From Akkermansiaceae bacterium (lineage in GTDB: Bacteria > Verrucomicrobiota > Verrucomicrobiia > Verrucomicrobiales > Akkermansiaceae), in contig JANYEC010000004.1 of NCBI GenBank assembly GCA_025363295.1, positions 1 to 64,000 on the forward strand: DNA of 64,000 bases. Reading direction: 5' to 3'. Position numbers and translations under genes: made by a program. The notes under the pieces are model-generated. The model was given only the letters and a program-made list of their open reading frames with translations, was not told where the DNA came from and did no database searches. Within the stretch, counting starts at the first letter, position 1. Each line of letters begins with the position of its first letter. Below are positions 44,597 to 53,677 of the stretch, piece by piece.

Positions 44597-44854
44597 ATGG
44601 GTATCATCGCATGGATCTTCCTCGGCCTCGTTGCCGGGGCGTTAGCAAAATTCATCATGCCGGGGAAAGACCCCGGCGGAATATTTGTCACCATCATCAT
44701 CGGCGTCGTCGGCGCCATTCTCGGCGGATTTCTTGGCTCCTTCATCGGGCTGGGAAAAGTTGAATCGTTCGACCTCGGCGGCATCTTCATCGCCACTTTA
44801 GGTGCCATCCTGCTGCTGATCATCTATCGGATTGCCATGAAAAATCGTAGCTGA
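44597..44854 (+). CDS. GlsB/YeaQ/YmgE-family stress membrane protein
   Basis: An 85-aa protein from the ATG at 44597; the track start lies inside the aquaporin gene. It has three short hydrophobic segments with small residues: IIAWIFLGLVAGALAKFIMPGKDPGG, FVTIIIGVVGAILGGFLGSFIG, IFIATLGAILLLIIYRIAM. PGKDPGG after the first helix is the family signature (Transgly_assoc). Relatives are induced by stress or stationary phase; biochemical function is unknown. Co-transcribed with the aquaporin-like gene. Confidence 0.9.
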   Translation: MGIIAWIFLGLVAGALAKFIMPGKDPGGIFVTIIIGVVGAILGGFLGSFIGLGKVESFDLGGIFIATLGAILLLIIYRIAMKNRS

Positions 44855-44891
44855 CATGTAAGGCATCTAAATCTAACATCAAATTTCAGGT

Positions 44892-44924
44892 AGCCCGCCG
44901 GAATTTATCCGGCGGGCTGTTTTA
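44892..44924 (+). terminator. Intrinsic terminator after the aquaporin/GlsB pair
   Basis: A perfect 11-bp stem AGCCCGCCGGA / TCCGGCGGGCT with a 5-nt loop ATTTA is followed by GTTTTAT. It lies 38 nt past the GlsB-like stop codon. Confidence 0.9.
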
Positions 44925-45031
44925 TGATCGGGTAAGTTAAAATTTTGACAGGTGGTGGCTAGAGATGGATGAGGAACCCGCTTGACTCAGCAACTGCCGC
45001 AGATGAGCGGCTACAAAACTGGGCCCCCTAA

Positions 45032-45292
45032 CCTATTTGCAGTCACCAGAACTTTTTCACGAGAAACGGCTCTGATCCTTGCATTCATCGCAATAAGAAC
45101 GGCACGCGGTATGACTTCGCTTTCGGCTGGGACAGTTCTGGAAAATTTCTAACCGGTGAGATGCTCACCACCGCCACCGATGCCGACCCACAGATGGTTT
45201 CCGAGGTGAAACTCGATACAGATAGCAAAATGAAATTCGTGCTTGTGGGAGCTTCTGATGGAGACCCCGGCCTCGATTTTACCAAGGGCTGA
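45032..45292 (+). pseudogene. 5'-truncated open frame, unknown secreted-type domain
   Basis: 86 sense codons with no start codon before an internal ATG, opened by an in-frame TAA at 45029-45031, so not in the ORF track. It reads NGTRYDFAFGWDSSGKFLTG, then EMLTTATDADPQMVSEVKLD and MKFVLVGASDGDPGLDFTKG before TGA. Composition and periodicity look like a beta-rich protein rather than noise. It is followed by a terminator hairpin, as a real gene would be. It is probably the 3' end of a degraded gene; the family was not recognised. Confidence 0.4.
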
Positions 45293-45316
45293 TCTAACCA
45301 CGATCCAAAACACGCG

Positions 45317-45357
45317 GGGCCGGGGTGAATTTGTTCGCCCCGGCACTTTTGTTTTTC
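45317..45357. terminator. Terminator hairpin between converging genes
   Basis: GCCGGGG (45319-45325) and CCCCGGC (45338-45344) flank a 12-nt loop, followed on the plus strand by ACTTTTGTTTTT. It lies just before the stop of the minus-strand M32 peptidase gene and after the plus-strand fragment. Confidence 0.6.
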
Positions 45358-45362
45358 CGTGG

Positions 45363-46826
45363 TTAGAGATAACGAGATTTGAGGTGCGCGAGGTAGGCCT
45401 CGGGCGAAGGAAGGCTTTCGGTCGCCTGTTTGATGAGATCTGACGGATCGATTGTGCCACCGTGGGAATGGACGTTTTTCCTCAGCCAGCCAAGTAATGG
45501 CTGATAGTTCGCCGAGTCAATGGCGGCGGCAATAGTGACATCTTTCCGGGCTGCAGCGAAGAGCTGCGCGGAGTTGATATTTCCCAGGGTGTAAGTCGAA
45601 AAATACCCGAGCCCGCCCATCGCCCAATGAATGTCTTGCAAACACCCATGCCGATCATCCGTTGGCGCGAAACCGAACAACTCGCGGAATCCATCGTTCC
45701 ATGCAGTAGGCACGTCTTTCACTGTTAGGCTGCCATTTAACATCCGACGCTCTAAGTCGAAGCGCAGCAAAATATGCATATCATAGGTCGCCTCATCCGC
45801 CTCTACACGGATCGGGGAAAACTCGGCACGCCAGAGATAGGCCAGGAAATGATCTAACGAAAAACTGCCCATCTGCGGGAAACATTCCTGCGCTGCGGGA
45901 TACCAGTGGACCCAAAATTCTCTCGACCTCCCCACGTGGTTTTCCCACAGCCGCGACTGCGATTCATGGATGCCTAACGAAACAGCGCTGCCCGATGGAA
46001 GCCCGAAGTCCTCTGCTGGCAGACCTTGTTCGTAGAGCCCGTGACCTGCCTCGTGCAGCACACCAAAAAGCGATGACGTAAAATCCGCCTCCATGTAGCG
46101 CGTCGTCAACCGCACATCGCGCGGGCCAAGAGTGGTGCAAAAAGGGTGCGCCGTCGTATCGATTCGTCCGGCCTCAAAATCAAAGCCGATCGCTGCGGCC
46201 ACTTGAGCGTTGAAGCGTTTCTGCGCCTCGATCGGATACGGACCGGCAGGCAGGCTCGTTCGCCGTGATGCGGAAATCTCCACGGCTTTCGCGGCGATTT
46301 CGCGCAGCTCTAGTTTCATCACTTCAAACAATTTCACCACTGCTGCAGTGGAGGTCCGGCGCTCGTAGCCATCTAGCAGTGCATCATAAGGTTCGTTCTG
46401 ATAGCCCCAAAGCTCGGCCTTTTCGCGGGCGATTTCCAGTAAGGTCTCCAAGTGCGGTGCAAAACTGGCAAAGTCCGATTTCTCACGCGCCGCACTCCAC
46501 GCATGTTTCGACATCGAGCAAGCCACCGATTCGCGGGCCACAAGTTCTACTGGCAGCTTGTTAGATCGACCAAATTCCCGGCGGAGTTCTCGCAGATTGG
46601 CGGTGAGTTTCGTGTCAGAGCCGCTGTCGGCGTTTTCCGCGGCTTCCAGATCCCGTCTCCAGTCGTCCGAAGTCGCCATCTCATGGGCTCGTGACGAGAG
46701 CCACGAAAGCTGCGCTGCGCGATGCCCAGCAGCCGCGCTCGGCAAATAGGTTTCCTGATCCCATTCGAGGGCGGCGGCGGAGGACTGGATCAGCGCGAGT
46801 TCACGGGCTTTTTCGAAAATCGACAT
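45363..46826 (-). CDS. M32-family metallocarboxypeptidase (carboxypeptidase Taq)
   Basis: A 487-aa zinc peptidase. Active-site GVLHEAGHGLYEQGL near 250 holds the HExxH motif. The family-specific LGIHESQSRLWENHVGRS near 285 holds the third zinc ligand region. The C-terminal NFE-like arrangements and the N-terminal ALEWDQETYLPSAAAGHRAAQL are also typical. M32 enzymes remove C-terminal amino acids with broad specificity and act in the cytoplasm; no signal peptide is present. Monocistronic. Confidence 0.95.
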   Translation of the reverse strand: MSIFEKARELALIQSSAAALEWDQETYLPSAAAGHRAAQLSWLSSRAHEMATSDDWRRDLEAAENADSGSDTKLTANLRELRREFGRSNKLPVELVARESVACSMSKHAWSAAREKSDFASFAPHLETLLEIAREKAELWGYQNEPYDALLDGYERRTSTAAVVKLFEVMKLELREIAAKAVEISASRRTSLPAGPYPIEAQKRFNAQVAAAIGFDFEAGRIDTTAHPFCTTLGPRDVRLTTRYMEADFTSSLFGVLHEAGHGLYEQGLPAEDFGLPSGSAVSLGIHESQSRLWENHVGRSREFWVHWYPAAQECFPQMGSFSLDHFLAYLWRAEFSPIRVEADEATYDMHILLRFDLERRMLNGSLTVKDVPTAWNDGFRELFGFAPTDDRHGCLQDIHWAMGGLGYFSTYTLGNINSAQLFAAARKDVTIAAAIDSANYQPLLGWLRKNVHSHGGTIDPSDLIKQATESLPSPEAYLAHLKSRYL

Positions 46827-46942
46827 ACTGGCTTTCTGAATGAAAGCCCGGCGCTGGCAAAGGCGGAAAATTCACAAACGCGCTTCCATCGCTGAGAGCC
46901 GAACGATCGACGCACCTGATTTCTTATCATCGGAGCGGATAC

Positions 46943-46975
46943 AAAAAAGCCCGACCACTCGTGGGTATCGGGCAT
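46943..46975 (-). terminator. Intrinsic terminator after the 3D-domain gene
   Basis: On the minus strand GCCCGA (loop of 13 nt) TCGGGC is followed by TTTTTT. It lies 20-50 nt past the stop codon of the 46996-47649 gene. Confidence 0.78.
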
Positions 46976-46995
46976 TTTGGGAATTAAAAGATCGC

Positions 46996-47649
46996 TCAGT
47001 TTTTCGCGAGGCTAAGCCCAAGATCCGGGCGTTGGCGAATGATGTTGGCGAGCATTTTGTTACAGTGATCGTATTTCGTGCGCTGGCTCAGAAGCTGGGC
47101 ACTGCGGGTGAAGGATCCCCATTGAACGACGCTCATTTCGACGGTGCGGGTCGCCCAGAGGTCCATGATTTCTTTTGTCGGGGTGTAGATATCGACGGTC
47201 CCGGTGCCGAGGAGGGCGGAACCGTAGTCATCGACCACATAGAGATATGGCAATCCTTTGATCCGGAAGGTAGTGCCCACCGGGTAAAACGACCAATCGG
47301 CAGCAGCACTGCGGACGCGGTCATTATAGCGAAGCACGGTGCCAGTGGCGTTTTTATCACCGTAAATCAAGTGGTCGGACTCGCTGCAAGTGTATGCCGT
47401 CGTGCGCACGATGCGGTTGCGGTCGCTGAATGCATAAACCGGCATGGAGTGCTTATCGCGTGGCTTTCCTGCGGCTGCGGCGACCGCCGTGGATGACGCT
47501 GGAGGGAGAGCGAAACTTTCCCGCTTTGCATACACGCCGGAACCAATCGAGGTTTTAGGGATGACACTGAGACCGGAATCTCCTCCGCAAGAGGTGAAAA
47601 GAGCAGTAAAAAGCGAAAGTGATAGTAGGGAAAGGAGCCGGGAAGTCAT
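46996..47649 (-). CDS. 3D-domain lipoprotein
   Basis: A 217-aa protein. The signal peptide ends in the lipobox LFTSC. After a spacer rich in Ala and Ser, residues about 80-180 form a 3D (Asp-Asp-Asp) domain. It starts RTTAYTCSESDHLIYGDKNATGT, has FYPVGTTFRIKGLPYLYVVDDYGSAL, and ends GTVDIYTPTKEIMDLWATRTVEM. This double-psi beta-barrel is shared with the MltA lytic transglycosylase C-terminal part and with Rpf/YocH-type proteins. The catalytic Asp candidates sit in VVDDYG and VDIY. A role in peptidoglycan remodelling at the envelope is inferred. Confidence 0.88.
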   Translation of the reverse strand: MTSRLLSLLSLSLFTALFTSCGGDSGLSVIPKTSIGSGVYAKRESFALPPASSTAVAAAAGKPRDKHSMPVYAFSDRNRIVRTTAYTCSESDHLIYGDKNATGTVLRYNDRVRSAAADWSFYPVGTTFRIKGLPYLYVVDDYGSALLGTGTVDIYTPTKEIMDLWATRTVEMSVVQWGSFTRSAQLLSQRTKYDHCNKMLANIIRQRPDLGLSLAKN

Positions 47650-47860
47650 GCTTTGGGATTGGGAAAAGCTTTGGGCGCAGGATAGGCAAAGGCGCGAGAC
47701 CCATAGGGAATTTCGGGGGTGGCCGCAACTTAAAAAAGCCTGACTGGCAGGAAAAAATCCGGGGATAGCTTAAAATCAGCGAGTTACACTGATGCCTTAC
47801 CAAATTCTTTTTGCGTCTCTATGACCACGATTCATCCGAATTGCCGCTTGGGGTGATCCC

Positions 47861-48862
47861 TCAGCGCGTCGCAGCAGGTAGCCACGCCCTAGCTCCGGTG
47901 CTTCTCTCGGGAGCTGCTTTGAAGAATCCCTCCAAGCCTCGGCGACCGTGGAGATCCGCCACGGCATCCACCGTGCGCGCCCAACGCCAGCGGAAGCCGG
48001 CATCGCGCAGTCTCACCGGATCAGCCCAACGGCTTTTCGTCACCAGCTCGGTCTCCGTGCCCATCAACCGCGCTCCGATTTCTAACATCCACTTCGCCGC
48101 AGGCAGGCCGATCGGCATCCCCACCGCCTCTCGGAATGTTTTCATCCACTCACGATTGGTGGGAAACTCCGGTGCCGTGACGTTAATTGTTCCGTCGAGA
48201 AATGCATCATTAATGGCGAATTCCACCGCTCTCAAAAAATCCTCCATGTGGATCCAACTGATCCGCTGATTGCCCGATCCCATCGCGCCACCCAATCCAC
48301 GAGCGGTAAGTTTCCTGAGCACATCATAGACCGTCCCCTCCTCGTTCGCCAGGACCATGCCGATGCGTAGAGCGAGCTTTCTCGTTTCCGCAGGCACGTT
48401 CGCATTAAAAAACGCATCCTCCCACGCTTGGGCGACTTCGCAGGAAAATCCCTCCCCCGGCTCACCCAGCCAATCGTTCTGCGGCTGATCTTCCGCATGG
48501 CGATACCACGTCGCCGTGCTCGCATTCAGCCAGGTTTTCGGCGGCGTTTTGCAAGCGGCGATCGCCTGACCGATCGCCCGGGTGGCAGCCACCCGTGAAT
48601 CGACAATTTCACACCGATTTTTCGCAGTGTAACGGCAATTCACACTCCGGCCTGATAGATTGATGACGGCCTCCGCCCCCTCCAGAGCGAGCGCCCACGG
48701 GCCGAGCGTTTTACCGTCCCATTCTAAAAACATTCCATCCCCATTCCAGCCTTCCCGACTGCGGGCGATCGCCACCACCTCCTTACCCCGGCGGGCAAAG
48801 TGGCGGCATAAGTAACGGCCAAGGAATCCGTTGGCTCCGAAGATGACGATGATAGGATTCAT
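47861..48862 (-). CDS. TIGR01777-family NAD-dependent epimerase
   Basis: A 333-aa protein from the ATG at 48862, which has an AAGGA ribosome site 8-10 nt upstream; the track extension lies in the promoter. The Rossmann motif is IVIFGANGFLGRYLCRHFA, followed by AVINLSGRSVNCRYTAKNRCEIVDSRV, typical of the YfcH/SDR39U1 group. ISWIHMEDFLRAVEFAI and the INVTAPEFPTNREWMKTF block are also conserved. Biochemical function is unknown in most relatives. An inverted repeat matching one upstream of the adjacent GbsR-type regulator lies 39 nt before the start codon, so the regulator likely controls it. Confidence 0.92.
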   Translation of the reverse strand: MNPIIVIFGANGFLGRYLCRHFARRGKEVVAIARSREGWNGDGMFLEWDGKTLGPWALALEGAEAVINLSGRSVNCRYTAKNRCEIVDSRVAATRAIGQAIAACKTPPKTWLNASTATWYRHAEDQPQNDWLGEPGEGFSCEVAQAWEDAFFNANVPAETRKLALRIGMVLANEEGTVYDVLRKLTARGLGGAMGSGNQRISWIHMEDFLRAVEFAINDAFLDGTINVTAPEFPTNREWMKTFREAVGMPIGLPAAKWMLEIGARLMGTETELVTKSRWADPVRLRDAGFRWRWARTVDAVADLHGRRGLEGFFKAAPERSTGARAWLPAATR

Positions 48863-48900
48863 GATAACTTCCTTATTTAATATTAGTTTTCGTGTATTTC

Positions 48901-48926
48901 GATCTTTCAGGAATTTCTGAAAGATC
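48901..48926 (-). promoter_or_regulatory. Operator-like palindrome upstream of the epimerase gene
   Basis: GATCTTTCAG-GAATTT-CTGAAAGATC is a perfect 10-bp inverted repeat with a 6-nt centre. Its core TTTCAG-N6-CTGAAA recurs exactly at 49467-49484 in front of the neighbouring regulator gene. It is not followed by a T run on the minus strand, so it is not a terminator of the regulator gene. It is read as a binding site in the epimerase promoter. Confidence 0.65.
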
Positions 48927-48942
48927 AATTGAAATTTTTTTG

Positions 48943-49464
48943 TTAGCCGAGCAGTTTTGTGGCCAATTGAATTGCAAATCCATGCTTCATTGACGCGATT
49001 CTATCAGACATTTTGGACGCGAATCCGACGAAGTCTTCCAGCGCCCGCATCTGATCATGGAAGACTTTGCCCTCGGGTGTCTGGATACCTTCGCTTTCGC
49101 CAGCACACTTGCTGAGAATGGCCAATGCTGGCTCGATCTCGCGGCGTTTCCGCTCGCGGGCGACGATCGTGAAAATGAGCCAAACATCCTTTTCCGCCTC
49201 GAAAAACTCGCGCCGCTCGCCTTTTTTCACCACCGGTCGAATCAGTCCCCAAGCGACCAACTCTTTGAGATTCGTGTGAGCGTTGCCTCGGCTGATTTCG
49301 AGTTCCTCCATCACGTCGTCCGTCGTCAGCGGCTGCGGAGCCGTCATCAATAACGCGTGAATCTGAGCCATCGTCCGGTTGATCCCCCACTGCGTACCGA
49401 GTGCACCCCATTGGGCCACGAATTCGTCCCTCGCACGCTTCAATTTTTCCTCTTCCGCAATCAC
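48943..49464 (-). CDS. GbsR/MarR-like winged-helix regulator
   Basis: A 173-aa protein from the GTG at 49464, chosen because the track start is a weak TTG and the 5' extension would bury the operator inside the gene. It reads AEEEKLKRARDEFVAQWGALGTQWGINRTMAQIHALLMT, then the winged helix LTTDDVMEELEISRGNAHTNLKELVAWGLIRPVVKKGERREFFEAE. This is the GbsR family signature (WG-x-x-WG-x-x-R-T-x-x-Q-I-x-A-L-L). Known members repress choline or osmolyte genes. It is likely autoregulated, because an inverted repeat sits 3 nt before the start, and it likely controls the adjacent epimerase. Confidence 0.88.
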   Translation of the reverse strand: MIAEEEKLKRARDEFVAQWGALGTQWGINRTMAQIHALLMTAPQPLTTDDVMEELEISRGNAHTNLKELVAWGLIRPVVKKGERREFFEAEKDVWLIFTIVARERKRREIEPALAILSKCAGESEGIQTPEGKVFHDQMRALEDFVGFASKMSDRIASMKHGFAIQLATKLLG

Positions 49465-49466
49465 AA

Positions 49467-49484
49467 TTTCAGCAAATACTGAAA
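49467..49484 (-). promoter_or_regulatory. Operator-like palindrome upstream of the GbsR-type gene
   Basis: TTTCAG-CAAATA-CTGAAA shares its arms and 6-nt spacing with the palindrome before the epimerase gene. It is directly upstream of the GTG start, where a repressor would block initiation. Confidence 0.6.
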
Positions 49485-49638
49485 ATTCAAAAACACAAGC
49501 GAGAATTGAAAATATAACACAATCCGCTTTGGCCTGCGTTTTGCTACTACAAGTGACGAACAAGACACCTAAATGGATGTGGAAATCGTGGCTGACGGGT
49601 CAATGCTCCCATCAATTCCAAAGTATAATAACATCATC

Positions 49639-51953
49639 ATGAACTTACCTCCTACTATAATAAACACGGGCAGGCTCTCGAAGCTGGCTCATTGGAAGCG
49701 GGCGCTACTCGCGAGTTTCTTGGTGCTAATCGGCGGCTATTTCGCTCCGGCCTCCGCCCAAACAACCCTCGCGAAATGGACATTCGAGACATCCGCCCCA
49801 ACCACGGCAGGTCCTCTTACGCCTGAGTTGGGTGCAGGTTCCGCGAGCTCTAACACCGGCGGCACCTTTTCGAGTCTTAGTGGATGGGGAAGTGCCAAAT
49901 CTTGGTCGTCGAATGGCTGGGCTCCCGGCGAATATTTCCAATTTCAATCCAGTTCCACCACCTTCTCAGGCATCACCGTCAGTTGGCAACAGGTCGGCAG
50001 TAGTACGGGGCCAAAGAATTATCAGCTTCAATACAGCACTGATGGTATTAACTTCACTACCCACGCAGCCTACGCCGTGAATTTAGGTAGTGGAACACGA
50101 CCTTATCTCCGCCTGCAGACCAATATTCCTATGATCTTTCCGCCGTTACGAGCCTGAACAATGCTGCGAATGTCTATTTCCGCCTCAAGGTGGTAGATAC
50201 TGTGTCGATTAATAACGGTACTGTCTCAGGTGCTGGCACGGGGAGAGTTGACAATTTCACCATTTCGACCGGACCGCCTCCTGGTACCCCGGTCATCTCC
50301 GTAGCCTCCTCCTTACCGGCTTTTTCCGCGTTTTTCGGGTTCCCTTCGGCCTCTCAAAGTTTCGTGGTCACGGGCACCAACTTGACGACAACGATTACGC
50401 TTGCCGCGCCTACAGGATTTGAAGTCTCAAGTGACAACCTCGCTTTCAGCAGTTCTGCCAGCCTACCCGTAACGGGTGGCACCGGGTATGTTCGGGTTGC
50501 CTCCACTGCTGCCCTCGGCCCGATCTCTGGTGTTGTCACGCTTTCCAGCACGGGCGCGGTTGACAAAACCATCGGACTCACGGGAACCGTTACTGATCCG
50601 AATGTTTTGAGCTTGGCTTTTGCGCCAACATCCCTTCCTGAAAATTCTGCAACGCCAGCGGTCGGCACGATTTCCATCCCGCGTGCAAGAGCCAGTGATC
50701 TGGTAGTCACTCTTGTTAGTGCGAATACTGCGGCTGTGACGGTTCCGGCAAGCGCCACGATCACTGCTGGCAACTTGACGGCCACCTTCGATGCGACTGC
50801 GGTAGCGGCTCCATCAAGTTTCATCACCAATAGTTCTCTCATTACCGCCAGTGCTGTTGGATTGACCGATGGAACCGCGACTTTGCAGGTGACCAATGTT
50901 GACGTCGCCCCGATCGTAAGTGTCTCCCTACTCGCTAACACTCCGTATCTTCAGAATTTTGATAATCTCGGCACCACCGCGCTAACAAATGTTGTTTCCG
51001 CCACTATCGGTAGTCAGACCAATATCGGTCCTTTGACTAACGCCTCTCTAAATGGTTGGTATGCTACCAAAATCGCAGGAGATGGTTCTTCAGCCACCTC
51101 GATTTCTCCTGACACCGGCACGGGAACCAGTGGATTAGTCAACAATTACGGTGCGGCGGCGGCCACAGACCGCGCATTGGGTGTGCTTGCTTCGAGTAGT
51201 AACATCATGGCGATTGGAGCCCTGATCAAAAACGACACGGGGGGAACCCTGACCGGCCTCAGTCTATCGATGACTGCCGAGTTCTGGCGCAGTTCGACGC
51301 TAACACAGAATACTTTGACTTTCGGATACGGTAAAATCGCCGGTGCCATTACTTCAGCGAATTTCCTGTCGTCTTCGGGCACCGGAGTATTGCCCCTCTC
51401 TGGCGCGAATATTGTCGGGCCAGCGTTTGGCGCTTCCAGTGCCGCACTTGACGGTAACAACGCTACCAATCAGACTGCTTTCACCAATGTTTCCCTACCA
51501 TTGACCCTCCTGCCCGGTGAGTCCGCCTTTATTCGGTGGCAGGATACTAACGACAACGGTAACGATGCAGGATTGGCCATCGATAACCTTACGATCAATG
51601 GTGTCGGTTCTGCCCCGAGCAACACCTACTCCACTTGGGCGACCACCAATACTGGCAGCGCTAGCTCCCCTGTATCTGGGGATCATGACAACGACGGCGT
51701 GTCTAACGGACTTGAGTATTTCATGGGAGCTACGGGTTCCACCTTCACGGCGAATCCTGGCACTGTGGGTGGCAAAATCACGTGGCCAAAAGATCCTGCG
51801 TTCCTCGGCACCTACACCGTACAAACATCGCCTAACCTAACGGCTTGGACGTCGGTCACTTCGACAGTGGTGGGAAATACCGTCGAATACACCCCCACCG
51901 GGTCGGCCCCGCTTTTCATTAGGATGTCCGTCACTCCGACTCTTAATCCTTGA
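49639..51953 (+). pseudogene. Frameshifted secreted surface protein of Verrucomicrobia type
   Basis: Two ORFs (49639-50157 and 50190-51953) belong to one gene of about 770 codons. From the ATG at 49639 a signal peptide ends GGYFAPASAQ, followed by a beta-sandwich with WTFETSAPTTAGP. The frame breaks near 50089-50091. One base lost there would join NLG to WNTTLSPPADQYSYDL, continuing AVTSLNNAANVYFRLKVVD in the next frame. The second part holds Ig-like, Calx-beta-like repeats (LPENSATPAVGTISIPRA) and a nuclease/phosphoesterase-like secreted domain (YLQNFDNLG). It ends in a calcium-type DHDNDGVSNGLEYFMG module with a C-terminal beta-domain. It is a pseudogene, phase-variable gene or sequence error. 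Confidence 0.75.
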
Positions 51954-51969
51954 GAGATTCAAGTTCCTA

Positions 51970-52006
51970 AAAACCCCGGCGCTTCTCACGAGGGCCGGGG
52001 TTTTTT
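51970..52006 (+). terminator. Intrinsic terminator after the surface protein gene
   Basis: AAACCCCGGC and GCCGGGGTTT form a stem around a 13-nt loop, with TTTTTT following. It lies 17 nt after the stop codon. Confidence 0.93.
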
Positions 52007-52068
52007 GTTAGGTCATCTGTGTCACGTAACGCTCGACTCCGGGGTGCTCTCGGATCAAAATTTTCAGC

Positions 52069-52671
52069 ATGAAACCTCGTTTCTCTCCGCCGCACGGGGG
52101 ACAAAACAAACAAGCTCGTGAAAACCGACATGCTCCGACGGTGGAACAAATTGCGCCATCGCTTGATGAGGACGATGTGATGGCCATCGTCGCGCAGAAG
52201 GCCGTGCCCTTCGTGCTGGTGCTCGATTGCGTGCAGGATCCGCATAACCTCGGGGCCATTCTGCGCACGGCCGATGCCGCTGGCGTGGATGTGGTGGTCG
52301 CCCCCAAGGACAAGGCAGTGGGCATCACTGAAACGGTGCGCCGCGTGTCGGTGGGCGCAGCGGATCACGTGCCATTTGCCCAAGTCACCAACCTCGCGCG
52401 GACGATGGAAAAACTCAAAGCCGCCGGCTTGTGGATCGTGGGCACCTCGGATCATGCGACGTCAAAGTCCATCTACGAGCTGGATCTCAAAGGCCCGCTT
52501 GCCCTCGTATTGGGTGCGGAGGAAAAAGGCATGCGGCGCCTCACCGAAGAAAACTGTGATTTCCTCGCCGTCATCCCCATGGCCGGAAAAGTCGCCTGCT
52601 TGAACGTTTCCGTGGCCACTGGGGTCTGCTTGTTCGAAGCCGTGCGCCAACGTCGCGGACCTCATGAATGA
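52069..52671 (+). CDS. SpoU/TrmH-family RNA 2'-O-methyltransferase
   Basis: A 200-aa SPOUT enzyme. Motif 1 is [21 protein letters not shown] near 52, with the catalytic Arg in ILRTA. Motif 2 is [15 protein letters not shown] near 147. Motif 3, [19 protein letters not shown] near 175, forms the SAM-binding trefoil knot. It resembles RlmB (23S rRNA Gm2251) but lacks the N-terminal substrate-binding domain, so the target could be rRNA or tRNA. It overlaps the next gene by 8 nt. Confidence 0.9.
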   Translation: MKPRFSPPHGGQNKQARENRHAPTVEQIAPSLDEDDVMAIVAQKAVPFVLVLDCVQDPHNLGAILRTADAAGVDVVVAPKDKAVGITETVRRVSVGAADHVPFAQVTNLARTMEKLKAAGLWIVGTSDHATSKSIYELDLKGPLALVLGAEEKGMRRLTEENCDFLAVIPMAGKVACLNVSVATGVCLFEAVRQRRGPHE

Positions 52672-53467
52672 ACCTATCAGGATTTTGTCCGATCTCCACC
52701 TCGGCCATAAAATCTCACGGATCCAAACCATTTCCGCACTGCGTCCTCTCATCGCGGGGGCGGGCACGGTGGTTTTCAATGGCGATACTTGGCAGGAACT
52801 CGCGACGCCTTTCCGCAAGCGGGCGAGTGAGTTGTTAGACCACTTGCAAAGGCTTTGCACGGAGGAAGGAGCCGCGGCTATTTTTCTATCAGGCAATCAC
52901 GATCCCGGCTGGCCCGGTCCTGGATGGGTAGAATTAGCGGATGGAAAAATCGTCATCATGCATGGCGATGCGCTGTTCTTCGATGGCTCGCCATGGAAAC
53001 GTGAAATCCTCGTTAGCGGTGAGCGCGTCATGGAATTGTGGAACCAACATCCGCGCGCCCATCAAGACGTCGAAGAGCGACTGCGCGTGGCCCGCAAAAT
53101 CGCCCGTGAACTTTGCAGCGTGGAGCATCCGACTGGACGGCATTTGATTCTCCGCGCGTGGGATGCCATGCTACCGCCACAACGCGCGGCGAAAATGTTA
53201 GATGCGTGGTTCACACAGGCCTCAGCAGGTGCAAAATTTTGCGATGCCTATTTTCCCAATGCCGAAGTGCTCGTCATCGGCCACTTTCACCGCGCAGGCA
53301 GTTGGACGAGTGAAGGGCGGCAGGTGATTAACACCGGCTCATTCACCAGCCCCGGCCGCGCCCATTGGGTAGAGTGGAATGATGGCTGGCTCAGCCGCGG
53401 AGTCATCGAAGAAAGCCCAGAATCCTGTAAAAAAGGCCGCACACTCGGGGTGTGGCGCTGGTCCTAA
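52664..53467 (+). CDS. Calcineurin-like metallophosphoesterase
   Basis: A 267-aa phosphoesterase. Metal ligands lie in [10 protein letters not shown] (Asp9, His11), VFNGDTWQE near 38, LSGNHDPGW near 75, [11 protein letters not shown] near 100 and [11 protein letters not shown] near 205. The arrangement recalls LpxH-type UDP-diacylglucosamine hydrolases, but the membrane-binding helices are not obvious, so substrate is left open. The start overlaps the methyltransferase gene by 8 nt, indicating coupled translation. Confidence 0.85.
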   Translation: MNEPIRILSDLHLGHKISRIQTISALRPLIAGAGTVVFNGDTWQELATPFRKRASELLDHLQRLCTEEGAAAIFLSGNHDPGWPGPGWVELADGKIVIMHGDALFFDGSPWKREILVSGERVMELWNQHPRAHQDVEERLRVARKIARELCSVEHPTGRHLILRAWDAMLPPQRAAKMLDAWFTQASAGAKFCDAYFPNAEVLVIGHFHRAGSWTSEGRQVINTGSFTSPGRAHWVEWNDGWLSRGVIEESPESCKKGRTLGVWRWS

Positions 53468-53487
53468 CATCGGCATGGGGAGAAAAA

Positions 53488-53562
53488 TGGTACACGAGGA
53501 CGGGATCGAACCGCCGACCAATCCGGTGTAAGCGGACCGCTCTACCGCTGAGCTACTCGTGC
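53488..53562 (-). tRNA. tRNA-Val (anticodon TAC)
   Basis: A cloverleaf is foldable on the minus strand. The acceptor GCACGAG/CTCGTGT has one G-U pair. The D-stem is GCTC/GAGC with AGCGGTA loop. The anticodon stem GTCCG/CGGAT has loop CTTACAC, which puts TAC at positions 34-36. The T-arm is GGCGG-TTCGATC-CCGTC, with one G-U pair. The 3' CCA is encoded (53488-53490). Length 75 nt including CCA. It is the only tRNA seen. Confidence 0.95.
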
Positions 53563-53677
53563 TGGGCAGGGCGGGAAACTGGCGGAGGATTTCTCCGAGA
53601 TCAAGCACTGAGTGCGGGAAGATGCCGCAACTTTCCATTGCCCCGGACGCACCATCCCGACAATCTCGCGCCCGACT

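Noticed and set aside
46840-47496. 218-aa plus-strand ORF
   Set aside because: It is antisense to the 3D-domain lipoprotein gene and crosses its terminator.
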